IMG/VR virus record: IMGVR_UViG_3300036846_000743
Span: 1 to 64,000 of that record
DNA length: 64,000 nucleotides
Reading direction: 5' to 3' (one strand)
From: a virus
Both the position numbers and the translations under genes were made by a program. How positions within the stretch are numbered: the first letter of the stretch is position 1; every line of letters begins with the position of its first letter. Under the pieces are notes generated by a model. It saw only the letters and a list, made by a program, of their open reading frames with translations. It was not told the origin of the DNA and ran no database searches. Below are positions 7,597-15,195 of this stretch, piece after piece.

Positions 7597-7605
7597 CACG
7601 CATCC

Positions 7606-9387
7606 TCAACCTTGTTTGATCTTGGGAACCGGGAATAGCAAAGTCGGGGTATCAGGCGGCAGGAATGTCCGCTTGAGCAGCACCCAACACGCCGGGTTGA
7701 ACATGAGCACCTTCACGTGCTCGCGTTCGAGTCGTTTCATGCGGAACACGGGGATATACAGGGGCGGCACCTCGATCCCTTTCTCCTCGGCCTCGAGCCG
7801 CGCGACTGTGTTCTTAACGACCTTGACGTTTTCCGCGCGGCAAAGCCGCTTCATCCATAAGGATGCCTTGCCGTAGTCTGGACAGTGATCGAGGCCGAAC
7901 GACTTATCGGTCAGCTTGGGTGCCCGCTTGAGGGCATCGGCCACGCCGTCCATCTCGACGTATTCCTTGGCCGTGGCGAACATCTGATGGCTCGGCAGGA
8001 TCAGCTGAATCGTCTGCCGGGACAGCTCCAGCTGCTCACGGTTGCTGACGGCAATGTCGGCCAGCCGGGCCACGGCCCCGGTCATGGTCGCAATCAGCTC
8101 GGCCAGCTCGCCGGGAGGAGCGCCATGGGCCTTGACGGCCTTCAGGACGATCGGTTCGAGCGTCGCCGGCAATTCCTCCAGGATGATCGCGCGGAACGCA
8201 GCACGCAGCTCCTCGTCCGTCAGGCCGGTCTTGGCACCAGGCGCTTTGTAATGGCCGTACTTGCGAATCGACGGCAAAACGTCGTGGTACACCCACCGTC
8301 TGAACCCCTCTGCATCCTTCTTGCGACTGGTCGAGATCAGTCTGTACAAGCCCGGTTCTTTGAGCGTGACGTGAGATTGGGGGCCGCCAGGGGTATCTAC
8401 TACGCGGAGCCCCTTTTCATCGGCAGGAACTCGCGACAGAGCCTGATGAGGTTGGGCGATACCGAGCGCATCGGTGACATAAAGCCCTACCCACTCAGGA
8501 TCTTCGTACGTCCCGAAGGTCGGACACGGATACTTGTCCATGAAGATATCCGGGACGCCTACCAGAGGCTGCTCGACCGGCAATTCGGGCTCGGGTGGTG
8601 GTGCTGAAGCCTCGACTGGCTTCTGGCCAGCCGCGATCGGTATGCCGTCGGCCAGCTGAAGCTCGCCGTCGGGGGCCATCATCGCCAGGCGCGGCAACAG
8701 TCGCGGCTCGGCTGGATGCCGACCCGCCCGCCACTCCGCCCGGTCCTGCGCCGTGGACAGCTGCGCGACGTGGAACGTCATCACGCGGGCTGCATCGTCG
8801 ACGGGGATGTCGAGGAGCGTAGGCTTGGCCCAGCTGGACAGCACCTTCGTGACGGCCGCCGTACCCAGGATCAGGACCGGCGTGACGTCACGCTCCAGCC
8901 TGGCGTCTCTCGCCTTGACCGCCGCCAGGAAGGTGGACTCGGGCATCCTTCTGCGCGTGGCGGTCCAGTGATCGATGGCCTCGTCCCAGGCCATGATCAG
9001 CTCGGCGTGATGCGCCGCGAAGGGGATGTATCTGGGCAGAACGTAGCGGATGAGATTGCGGCAGAACTCGATGTAGCCGCCGACGCGCATGTGGAACGCC
9101 TTCTGGATCAGTCCCTCCACAGCGAAAAGTGTTGTGCTCCGCATTCGCGTCTTGGTGTAGATCTTGTGCGGGTCCGGCACGCGCCGCACGTACTTCTCGG
9201 AGATCCCGCCGGCGATGTCGCTGGTGCTGTACTCGCCGGTAGCCCGGCGGCCGAAGCCGCTCAACCTCGCAACCTGCTGGGCCGGGGCCCAGAGAGTATG
9301 GTCCTGGCCGGGTTCGTGGAGAATGTCGACCTCCACGTCGCCATAGAACAAGATCGTCTGCGTCTCGTAGCCTTGGAGCGCTGGCAT
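7606..9387 (-). CDS. BRO-family phage antirepressor with two Bro-N-like regions
   Basis: 593 residues from ATG 9387. Residues about 285-380 match the Bro-N pattern: GLYVTDALGI, ADEKG, DTPGGPQSHVTLKEPGLYRL and WVYHDVLPSIRKYGHY. The first 120 residues also look Bro-N- or antirepressor-like (LWAPAQQVARLSG, TTLFAVEGLIQKAFH, YVLPRY), so the protein may carry two copies joined by a Pro/Glu linker (260-280). The C-terminal 200 residues resemble DNA-binding antirepressor tails. This family binds DNA or repressors to control phage lifestyle. The gene heads an operon and has a promoter-like element and palindrome upstream. Confidence 0.75.
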   Translation of the reverse strand: MPALQGYETQTILFYGDVEVDILHEPGQDHTLWAPAQQVARLSGFGRRATGEYSTSDIAGGISEKYVRRVPDPHKIYTKTRMRSTTLFAVEGLIQKAFHMRVGGYIEFCRNLIRYVLPRYIPFAAHHAELIMAWDEAIDHWTATRRRMPESTFLAAVKARDARLERDVTPVLILGTAAVTKVLSSWAKPTLLDIPVDDAARVMTFHVAQLSTAQDRAEWRAGRHPAEPRLLPRLAMMAPDGELQLADGIPIAAGQKPVEASAPPPEPELPVEQPLVGVPDIFMDKYPCPTFGTYEDPEWVGLYVTDALGIAQPHQALSRVPADEKGLRVVDTPGGPQSHVTLKEPGLYRLISTSRKKDAEGFRRWVYHDVLPSIRKYGHYKAPGAKTGLTDEELRAAFRAIILEELPATLEPIVLKAVKAHGAPPGELAELIATMTGAVARLADIAVSNREQLELSRQTIQLILPSHQMFATAKEYVEMDGVADALKRAPKLTDKSFGLDHCPDYGKASLWMKRLCRAENVKVVKNTVARLEAEEKGIEVPPLYIPVFRMKRLEREHVKVLMFNPACWVLLKRTFLPPDTPTLLFPVPKIKQG

Positions 9388-9428
9388 AAGAAACCTCCTC
9401 CTGGATAGGATCTAGCCCGTTCCACTGA

Positions 9429-9457
9429 TATATGACAGGTTTTTTCCGTGTGGTAAG
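9429..9457 (-). promoter_or_regulatory. Promoter-like element upstream of the antirepressor
   Basis: Minus-strand CTTAC, 15 bases, then TGTCATATA, ending 42 bases before the antirepressor start. The same TGTCATA box with a CTAAA box at the identical 15-base spacing occurs at 52283, 53181 and 55962, each upstream of a minus-strand gene. Here the left box matches only three of five bases, so this copy is the weakest. Confidence 0.45.
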
Positions 9458-9589
9458 TTCCCGGAAAGTCAAGGTGAGTTCTCGGTGAAGTTCCAGAAGT
9501 TCTCCCCCGTAGATCTTTATGCTAGTGACTCTGTGAGAGAGAACTTATAGGAAAGTCCCGCTCTGACACGCTTTTCTGGCACAGTCTCA

Positions 9590-9614
9590 TACCGTGACAT
9601 ATCGCGTCACGGTA
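9590..9614. repeat. Inverted repeat at the end of the 9607 gene
   Basis: TACCGTGAC (9590-9598), seven bases, GTCACGGTA (9606-9614): perfect nine-base arms overlapping the stop codon of the 9607 gene. There is no adjacent T run, so a protein-binding site (for example for the antirepressor or a repressor) or a weak terminator are both possible. Confidence 0.5.
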
Positions 9615-10311
9615 GGTTAGCTGCCAGCGGCTGGCCCATGGCCGCGCGCCAGTAGTCGGTCGGGATCTTGGCCTTGTGACCGGCCTTGTGCAGCGCCGCG
9701 TAGATCGCGGGCGCATCGTCTCCCCACCATGCCAGCGGCAGGTTGGCCAACCAGAACAGCTGGTAGATGTTGAAGTCACGGTCCTGGCCGCCGGTTAGCT
9801 CTACCAGCCGCTCCAGGGCACCGCCGGTCACTTCGAGCTGGGTGAGCTGGCGTCTTTCCGCTCGCTGTGACTCGGTCAGGCGTGGCGAGTCCTGGGACTC
9901 GTCGTGCGGACCGGCTGGATAGGGGCCGCGCCGCTCGAATGAAGCTCGCTGGCCACCGACATCATAGTCTCGTCCAATGCCGAAATACAGATACGGCTCG
10001 CGCATCTGGAAGCACCAGCGCGTAGGGTCAATCACCTGCTTGTCCGGGGTCTCGATCCAGCCGTGTCGCTGGAACGGCCAGCCATGTCTGGGATGCTTCT
10101 TGGAGACCGGACCATAGTAATGCCCGTAGCGATCGACACCCACTACGAGCTTGGCCTTGAGCATCTTGCATGAGATCTCGTGGCATCGGTTCACCCAGCG
10201 ATTGGCCTTGAGTCCGATCGCTTTCTCGACTTCCGCGATCGACGGCAGATCGAGTGCTGTGGTGTTCGAAGCCCCGGCCTTGGGCATGACAACTCTACGG
10301 CGCTTCTTCAT
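9607..10311 (-). CDS. Hypothetical protein with transglutaminase-like Cys-His-Asp pattern
   Basis: 234 residues. N-terminus is basic (MKKRRRVVMPK). Seen: NRCHEISCKML near residue 42, then RHGWIETPDKQVIDPTRW near residue 82 and YLYFGIGRDYDVGG. A Cys in a helix followed by HxW and a DPT segment is the usual catalytic order of transglutaminase-like (papain-fold) proteins, so a peptidase or amide-modifying activity is conceivable. The C-terminal 100 residues are helical. Lies between the proline-rich protein and the antirepressor. The fold call is inference from a short pattern. Confidence 0.5.
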   Translation of the reverse strand: MKKRRRVVMPKAGASNTTALDLPSIAEVEKAIGLKANRWVNRCHEISCKMLKAKLVVGVDRYGHYYGPVSKKHPRHGWPFQRHGWIETPDKQVIDPTRWCFQMREPYLYFGIGRDYDVGGQRASFERRGPYPAGPHDESQDSPRLTESQRAERRQLTQLEVTGGALERLVELTGGQDRDFNIYQLFWLANLPLAWWGDDAPAIYAALHKAGHKAKIPTDYWRAAMGQPLAANLP

Positions 10312-10699
10312 GCTTCAACTCCTGCTTGGTGAAATAACCGGATTGCACGCGGCAGCCGCGACGCCTGAGCCAGGCCATCTGCGCCGCGCGTGATGCCATG
10401 GGGTCGTACCTGGCCCACATCGCGATGTGCTGCCGGAGCTGAGGCGTCAGCCTGGTGCCGTGCTTCTCGTAGATGACGCGGAACCGCTCGCTGTTGACGT
10501 AAGTATCGTCGGCCCATCGCAGCACGCGATCCCAGCACCGACTACGGCTGTTCGACAGGGTCCTCGGCGCGTAGACCAGCGAAGCATTATTGCCCATGAC
10601 CATCGGCACGATAGCCATGAACATGCTGGGCGGCTGCGGCGGTGGGGGTGGTGGAGGTGGTGGCGGGGGCGGAGCCCAGCGCGCGGCAAGTGCGACCAT
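10295..10699 (-). CDS. Hypothetical protein with polyproline run
   Basis: 134 residues from ATG 10699. After MVALAARWA comes a run of twelve consecutive prolines, QPP, then a short hydrophobic stretch and a basic helical C-terminal domain (RFRVIYEKHGTRLTP, MASRAAQMAWLRRRGC). Twelve prolines would normally stall ribosomes without EF-P. Function unknown. Overlaps the 9607 gene start by 17 bases. Confidence 0.5.
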   Translation of the reverse strand: MVALAARWAPPPPPPPPPPPPQPPSMFMAIVPMVMGNNASLVYAPRTLSNSRSRCWDRVLRWADDTYVNSERFRVIYEKHGTRLTPQLRQHIAMWARYDPMASRAAQMAWLRRRGCRVQSGYFTKQELKHEEAP

Positions 10700-10714
10700 C
10701 AGAGGGATCCTCCT

Positions 10715-11818
10715 TCAGGTTCGTTTATCGCGGAAACAGCCGTAGCGGGCAACAAGCCGCCGGCCTTCGCGGATACTCAAATAGGCGAGAGCATCCTCGA
10801 CCGGCACCCGCGGGTTGATGAGCCCATCGGGATAACGCAGCGCCCTGGCCACGGCAGACACCACCACGCGACGTTTGGGCCTGGGTATGACGACATGGAG
10901 CAAGGGCTTATTGCTCCGTGCCAGCTCGTGCACCTTCTTGGGCACGTTGGCACCGTCGACGGCCAAGATCACCTGATGGACCTGGACCTCCCAGGGATAA
11001 GCATGATCATCGACGCAGCGGAAGTGAATCACTTCGAGCATGCCGCCGCCTGGCCCGGCAGCCTTCAAGAGCGCCTTGGACTCGCTCAGCCGATGAAGCC
11101 GGGCATCGGGCGCGCCACGGACGCGGCTATCCAGGAACGTGCTCAGGCCACAGCGCTGGATCGTGCCGCTGATCAACTGCCCGCTCTTGTCTCCCGTGAT
11201 CCGGACATTCCTCACAGGCTTTGGCACAGATCGCGGCAACCGGAAGGTGAAGATCCGCCGGACCAGGTCGTAAGGACTCTTGCTGCCGACTTCGACGTCC
11301 TTTATACTCCGTATAAAGGACGCCGACTTCTCAGGTTTCGGGCCAGTATCGACCGGCCGGACCCGCCGTTTTACCCCTGGTGGTGACGGAAAGAAGCGCG
11401 AGTCGATCTTCAACCAGTATTGCCTGACGTCGCGCGCCCAGCAGAACGGACAGATCTGCCTGAGCTTGCAAGGTCTACGACCTTCCTTCTTGTCGAAGGT
11501 CATGACAAAAGCCACCGGACAGGACATGGCGTTGGGCAATCGCGACTTCTTGCCAGGCAGGTTGAATGGCTTCCAGCCCGCCTCAGCCAGCTGGACGACC
11601 CTGCGACGCCACAGATGCAGTATCCAGGCCGTGGCATCTGAGATATCAGCGTCGCTCCTGAGCCGGCCGAAGGTGGGCCGCAGAACCGCGGAGAGCTGAA
11701 CCTGGTCTTGGTACCGCAACGGTACCGCCGAGACCCTGTAACCGGGATTGGGCGGCCTCTTGCGAAACCTGGAACCGTCCGATGGAGACGCCTCGACGTC
11801 TAGGAGCTTGTCTGACAT
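10715..11818 (-). CDS. Possible replication initiator protein
   Basis: 367 residues from ATG 11818, the first start after a gene-free, palindrome-rich region. Seen: a Cys motif CKLRQICPFCWARDVRQYW (about residues 118-136), a strand PWEVQVHQVILAV that resembles a degenerate HUH metal-binding strand, and a C-terminal RRLVARYGCFRDKR. This order (CPFC-x2-R, His strand, RR-x3-(F/Y)G-x-FR) recalls rolling-circle Rep and related initiators of plasmids. Evidence is motif resemblance plus position next to an origin-like block. Alternatives: a DNA-binding phage protein of another kind. Confidence 0.4.
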   Translation of the reverse strand: MSDKLLDVEASPSDGSRFRKRPPNPGYRVSAVPLRYQDQVQLSAVLRPTFGRLRSDADISDATAWILHLWRRRVVQLAEAGWKPFNLPGKKSRLPNAMSCPVAFVMTFDKKEGRRPCKLRQICPFCWARDVRQYWLKIDSRFFPSPPGVKRRVRPVDTGPKPEKSASFIRSIKDVEVGSKSPYDLVRRIFTFRLPRSVPKPVRNVRITGDKSGQLISGTIQRCGLSTFLDSRVRGAPDARLHRLSESKALLKAAGPGGGMLEVIHFRCVDDHAYPWEVQVHQVILAVDGANVPKKVHELARSNKPLLHVVIPRPKRRVVVSAVARALRYPDGLINPRVPVEDALAYLSIREGRRLVARYGCFRDKRT

Positions 11819-12055
11819 GGGACCTCCGTGGGGCCATTTGGGGCAGTTTGCGACAGTTTTCGCCAGATGCATTTGACCACGGAATGAGTGACATACGCTT
11901 GTCGCAATCATTCCAGGCTGCGCAAGTCTTGAAGGGTTCGAGACTTCTGGAGAATTAAACAAGTTGCACCAAGTGTTGCAACTATTGAAGCCTCGGACGC
12001 AAGTACTTGCTGGTATTGGTTTTAGTTAGCCTAAATATGGGAAGAAGACTTGTCA

Positions 12056-12087
12056 AGTCACTAGCCTATTGTTTTTTGCTAGTGACT
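12056..12087. repeat. Inverted repeat with 10-base arms
   Basis: AGTCACTAGC (12056-12065), 12 bases, GCTAGTGACT (12078-12087), perfect. One arm, GCTAGTGACT, recurs exactly at 9521-9530 upstream of the antirepressor, suggesting a shared binding site. Confidence 0.6.
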
Positions 12088-12101
12088 ACTACGTAGATAA
12101 C

Positions 12102-12145
12102 TTTTTGTGAGAGGTCGCCGCTTCGCGACCTCCCTCTCACAAAAA
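12102..12145. repeat. Long imperfect hairpin
   Basis: TTTTTGTGA + GAGGTCGC (12102-12118) pairs with GCGACCTC (12125-12132) and TCACAAAAA (12137-12145), with a four-base bulge: 17 base pairs in all. The flanks are T run on the left and A run on the right, so it is not a standard rightward terminator. Confidence 0.6.
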
Positions 12146-12251
12146 CGGAAAACTTTTTTGTTCGCTTTTTCGATCCGGTACCCAAGTCCTAGCGCCACCA
12201 TCTCGCGCGCCGATCCGGCGAAGCCCTTGAGTCGCCGTCACGGCACCGAGA

Positions 12252-12291
12252 TGCTACTTCCGAGGTAGCATTGCTACTTCCGAAGTAGCAA
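12252..12291. repeat. Tandem palindrome pair
   Basis: Two adjacent 20-base units, each TGCTACTTCCGA(G/A)GTAGCA, each itself palindromic. Directly repeated palindromes of this size resemble iterons or dimeric operator sites. Confidence 0.6.
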
Positions 12292-12426
12292 ACCTGCGGG
12301 ATCTAGCGCTATGTTAAGTCCCACAGGTTTTCGTCCTGAATTCCCGGGAAGGGGGAAATTCTTTCATCCGGCTTTCCCTATAGGGCCCTGTTTTTGGTTT
12401 TTTGAGACCCTACTCTCTTGTTTAGT

Positions 12427-12473
12427 GTTCACAGTGAACGCTCGCGTTCACTGACGTGAACGTTCACGTTCAT
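12427..12473. repeat. Cluster of GTTCAC/GTGAAC half-sites
   Basis: Five alternating half-sites (12427, 12434, 12446, 12456, 12462) plus a partial one in 47 bases, including GTGAACGC-TC-GCGTTCAC and a perfect GTGAACGTTCAC. The arrangement fits cooperative binding by a dimeric regulator or initiator. Confidence 0.6.
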
Positions 12474-12485
12474 ACCAGCCAGCTA

Positions 12486-12502
12486 ACTGTTCGAGGAACA
12501 GT
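12486..12502. repeat. Inverted repeat with 7-base arms
   Basis: ACTGTTC GAG GAACAGT, perfect arms, only a dozen bases after the half-site cluster. Confidence 0.5.
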
Positions 12503-12778
12503 GCGCACATGCCTAAGAGGATCCCCAACTGCTGATCGAGGCTGGTCTTTCATTTGCACCCGTCAGTCTTCCACTTCAGGGCTCGAGCTTTTCACAAAGA
12601 CCGGTTTTTCCCTCGAACTTTTTCATTTCGAAGTCAAAGTCTTTCGTGCGGCTTTCCCAGGAGGTCTGTTATCTAGCTCTAATGTTTAGATCCCCAGCCA
12701 GCCAGCGCTGGTTGGCCGCCAACCAGCGACAACCAGCGACAGCCAGAGCTGGCAGGCCCCTGAAGCGCGCAATCCATT

Positions 12779-12802
12779 GCCGCGCCAACAGCTTGGCGCG
12801 GC
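12779..12802. repeat. GC-rich hairpin with 10-base arms
   Basis: GCCGCGCCAA (12779-12788), CAGC loop, TTGGCGCGGC (12793-12802): a very stable perfect hairpin. Just to its left lie direct repeats AACCAGCGAC/AACCAGCGAC (12720-12740). Confidence 0.55.
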
Positions 12803-12850
12803 TCCAGTTGCGCCGCCAGCATTGGCGTCTGGCTTCGCTGATCACTTGGA

Positions 12851-12875
12851 GTAGTGAATGTTGGTTTTTCACTAC
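12851..12875. repeat. Inverted repeat with 8-base arms
   Basis: GTAGTGAA (12851-12858), nine bases, TTCACTAC (12868-12875), perfect. Confidence 0.5.
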
Positions 12876-12900
12876 CTTGACTTTCCGAAAGGGACTTTCC

Positions 12901-12966
12901 GTTCAGCAAAGTTCCGCTGGTTCATGAACCGGCGATGAACCAGCGAACCAAGAAACTTCGCTGAAC
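12901..12966. repeat. Nested cruciform-type repeat
   Basis: Outer arms GTTCAGC (12901-12907) and GCTGAAC (12960-12966), middle AAGTT/AACTT, inner arms CGCTGGTTCAT (12915-12925) and ATGAACCAGCG (12935-12945) with a nine-base loop. The nesting makes a branched or cruciform structure possible. Confidence 0.6.
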
Positions 12967-12970
12967 TCGA

Positions 12971-13011
12971 GGGTTGGTTTTCCAACCCTGGGAGGGTTGG
13001 TTTTCCAACCC
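12971..13011. repeat. Two identical 18-base palindromes
   Basis: GGGTTGGTTTTCCAACCC at 12971-12988 and again at 12994-13011, a 23-base period. Identical sequence in both copies argues for a functional binding site or recent duplication. Confidence 0.6.
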
Positions 13012-13174
13012 ATCTGGCGCAAGTCCGATGCAGATCCTATTTTCGCTCCGATGAAGATCCGATGATCGAGCGGTTGCTAGCCTTAATATTTAGGCACTAC
13101 TAGGCATGTGCGCACCGAAGCGTCCCGATGCGACTGGAGACGTCGCCAGCCGCTCAAATGTAACCAGAATGTGG

Positions 13175-13513
13175 CTATTCCTGGACTCTGCTGGACTTTG
13201 CTGGACCGACAACAGGGCCTTTGCTCATCAGTTCGAGAATGGTGGCCGAGACCTTGGTCTCGTCGAGATAGTCGGCGGGATCACTCCCGGAGAGAGCGCG
13301 CCGGACCTTGGTCTCGATGTCTACCACATCGAGCACGCCGATCGCCACCTCGGCGTGGTACATATCGAGCGCCAGCTCGGCAGCGTCGCTGCGAGAGCCG
13401 GCCTTGACCTTGTAGGTATGAGTGCCCAGGCCGGCCTCCGAGTCCATCTCAGCATCATCGATTGTGCAGCCTTCAGCCAGGGTCACAGTCACTTTCACGT
13501 CATAGGCAGTCAT
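13175..13513 (-). CDS. Small hypothetical protein
   Basis: 112 residues from ATG 13513. N-terminal strands (YDVKVTVTLAEGC) then SRSDAAELALDMYHAEVAIGVLDVVDIET, which parallels the neighbouring 66-residue protein (SPADAFVEVALNIHGETSVETLVDLET). The two are probably paralogs. The C-terminus has LMSKGPVVGPAKS. Function unknown. Confidence 0.55.
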   Translation of the reverse strand: MTAYDVKVTVTLAEGCTIDDAEMDSEAGLGTHTYKVKAGSRSDAAELALDMYHAEVAIGVLDVVDIETKVRRALSGSDPADYLDETKVSATILELMSKGPVVGPAKSSRVQE

Positions 13514-13543
13514 CAGGACCTCCTTGAATACGCAGCGTAACGG

Positions 13544-13744
13544 TTAAAGAACAGGATCGTTGGGGTCGATGTCATCGAGCACGTCTTGGCCGGTCTCCAG
13601 GTCGACCAGGGTCTCGACCGACGTCTCTCCATGGATGTTCAGTGCCACCTCGACGAAGGCATCCGCCGGGCTCTCAGCCTCGACCTCGATGTCGAACGGG
13701 CCCTTGCCGCCAGTTCCGGTAGCTCGATATTTGCGCACAGCCAT
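13544..13744 (-). CDS. Small hypothetical protein, paralog of neighbour
   Basis: 66 residues from ATG 13744. Acidic, strand-helix pattern: KYRATGTGGKGPFDIEVEAE, SPADAFVEVALNIHG. Shares its helix and following acidic strand with the 13175 gene. No known family. Confidence 0.5.
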   Translation of the reverse strand: MAVRKYRATGTGGKGPFDIEVEAESPADAFVEVALNIHGETSVETLVDLETGQDVLDDIDPNDPVL

Positions 13745-13797
13745 TTCGGGTTACTCCCTTCGTTGTTGATGTAGTGGGTTAGACCCCTTGAGTGAGT

Positions 13798-13846
13798 AAA
13801 AAGAATGGGCCGGCCCAAAGGCAGCGTCCTGCCCTTCGACCGGCCC
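13798..13846 (-). terminator. Rho-independent terminator
   Basis: Read on the minus strand: GGGCCGG, an inner GGCAG-GACG-CTGCC hairpin, CCGGCCC, then ATTCTTTTT. A stable stem followed by a T run, downstream of the 13908 gene. It separates that gene from 13544. Confidence 0.75.
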
Positions 13847-13907
13847 TCCGGGATCAGCGAGGCCGAAGCCCCGAATCACGGGCTGCCAGACCCGGCGCCG
13901 GGCCCAG

Positions 13908-14339
13908 CTAGTGCACAGGTGTGTCAGTAGGTGCGGGCGCTGGCGGATCAACCAGCTCGGCGATGGGCTCAGCGCCCGGCTTCGGCTTGATATTGAGCCG
14001 CAGCGCCACATTGATGCCGGACTCATCCCAGCCGATATCGAAAAAACCCCCAGCCTGGCTGAAATGGAAGTAGGTCAGGTCTATCTCCTCGAGCAGGTCC
14101 AAGAAGTCGAACTCGGCCAGCTCGTAGATCTCGTTGCCCTTCTGGCCGTTGCCTTCAGACTTCTCTTCTTCAACGACGATGTTGGGCCAGGCTTCCAGGG
14201 TATAGCACTCCAGGTTCCCGTCGTAGTAGCACTCGGTCTGTGCCCCGGCTATGAACCAGCAGCCCATAGCCTCGTCGAAGATCATTTGCAGGGCCTGTTC
14301 GAGCCGCTGGTAGATCCGAGCTTCTTCTTCCTCGGTCAT
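13908..14339 (-). CDS. Hypothetical acidic protein
   Basis: 143 residues from ATG 14339 (GGAGGATCC upstream). Starts MTEEEEARIYQRLEQAL, helical; middle KGNEIYELAEFDFLDLLEEIDL; C-terminus Pro-rich (PPAPAPTDTPVH). Net acidic. Not recognised. Followed by a strong terminator, so a single-gene or last-gene unit. The 150 bases upstream hold no gene. Confidence 0.55.
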   Translation of the reverse strand: MTEEEEARIYQRLEQALQMIFDEAMGCWFIAGAQTECYYDGNLECYTLEAWPNIVVEEEKSEGNGQKGNEIYELAEFDFLDLLEEIDLTYFHFSQAGGFFDIGWDESGINVALRLNIKPKPGAEPIAELVDPPAPAPTDTPVH

Positions 14340-14492
14340 CGGATCCTCCTACTATGCGTTGAGCTGACCAATACGAAACAGGGTAGGGATCACTTGCGTG
14401 GAACGGACCCCTTGGGAGTACCCTAAACAAAGCCAGGGAGTTCACCCAGCCCTCGCATTATCCGTTCTTTTTGATCCCAGTAACGTGCGACC

Positions 14493-15080
14493 TTACCGTA
14501 GATTCAAGGTCCAATAGGCGCCGAGGCCGGCGATACCCATCCAGCGCGCTGTTGGGTCTAACAGCGCTGCTCGATGACCAGCTGAGTTTAGCCACATCGA
14601 GCCGATGTTCGCGAACGAACCATAGGCCGCGTTCTGACGGCGAGCTGGGCCCATCACGAAGTGGCCCATGCCCCGGGCTGCCTGGTGGTTGTTGTTCTCG
14701 GCAGCCCAACTCGAGAGATTCGGGTCGTGACCGACCGCCGACAGGCCATAAGCAGCCCGGGTGGCGTTCAGCCAGCTCAAGAACCCGTAGGGATCAGTCG
14801 ATACCTCCGTGACCGGCTGTGTCGTGGCGACAGGCATGGTCGTGGTGGTAGCAACGGTCGTTGCGGCAAGAACGGCTTGCCCAGCGGCTGGATCAATTGC
14901 CGGCGGCACTTCAACAGTGCGATTGTCGATCCGCCGGAACTTCGTAGTGATCACCCAGCCATTCCCGTTGAGCTTACCGTAGCCTTCCCAGCCAGGTTGG
15001 TTAGTCAGCCGGAACCACTGAGGTTGATCTGACTGCGAACCTTGACCGAGAGCGACCAGAAGAAACAGCGTTGCTAGCAT
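14493..15080 (-). CDS. Secreted CAP/SCP-domain protein
   Basis: 195 residues from ATG 15080 (GGAGAATGAG upstream). A short signal peptide MLATLFLLVALGQGSQS, a Trp/Tyr/Gly region (residues 20-50), a Thr/Ala/Val-rich linker (residues 60-100), then a CAP-like domain: FLSWLNATRAAYGL, DPNLSSWAAENN, GMGHF, and MWLNSAGHRAALLDP. These match the N-x2-R...GL...L...A...GH order of CAP/SCP superfamily proteins, which are extracytoplasmic. Role in a phage is unclear; cell-wall or host-surface interaction is possible. Confidence 0.7.
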   Translation of the reverse strand: MLATLFLLVALGQGSQSDQPQWFRLTNQPGWEGYGKLNGNGWVITTKFRRIDNRTVEVPPAIDPAAGQAVLAATTVATTTTMPVATTQPVTEVSTDPYGFLSWLNATRAAYGLSAVGHDPNLSSWAAENNNHQAARGMGHFVMGPARRQNAAYGSFANIGSMWLNSAGHRAALLDPTARWMGIAGLGAYWTLNLR

Positions 15081-15106
15081 CTCATTCTCCGTACAAAAGT
15101 GTCGAA

Positions 15107-15148
15107 AGTCCTCAGAAAACGACGGACGGCCGACTATAGCGGCCGCCC
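15107..15148 (-). terminator. Terminator-like hairpin
   Basis: Minus strand GGGCGGCCG-CTATAGT-CGGCCGTCC (one mismatch) followed by GTCGTTTTCTG, positioned between the 15196 gene and the CAP-domain gene. Confidence 0.5.
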
Positions 15149-15195
15149 GCTGCGATGGGGAGTCCAATCTGCCCATCAGCATCCACGCATGGTGG

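Larger units (their letters stand above)
11819..13174. other. Gene-free palindrome-rich region, candidate replication origin
   Basis: 1.36 kb without a credible gene in a window where most spacers are under 200 bases. It contains about ten distinct inverted repeats (listed separately), AT-rich stretches (12000-12080, 12140-12170), and two tandem palindrome pairs. The flanking minus-strand gene at 10715 may be an initiator. Small open frames inside (12456, 12646, 12669) have no ribosome sites and consist of repeat DNA. A replication origin, partition site or a multi-operator control region are the main possibilities. Confidence 0.55.

Noticed and set aside
11819-11962. Start of the Rep-like gene at 11962
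   Set aside because: The first 48 residues have no recognisable content, and that stretch contains an inverted repeat; ATG 11818 is preferred.
12456-12927. Open frames inside the origin-like region
   Set aside because: No ribosome site, and the peptides are made of inverted and direct repeat DNA.
12252-13011. CRISPR array
   Set aside because: The repeats are palindromes in pairs without regular spacers or a cas gene.
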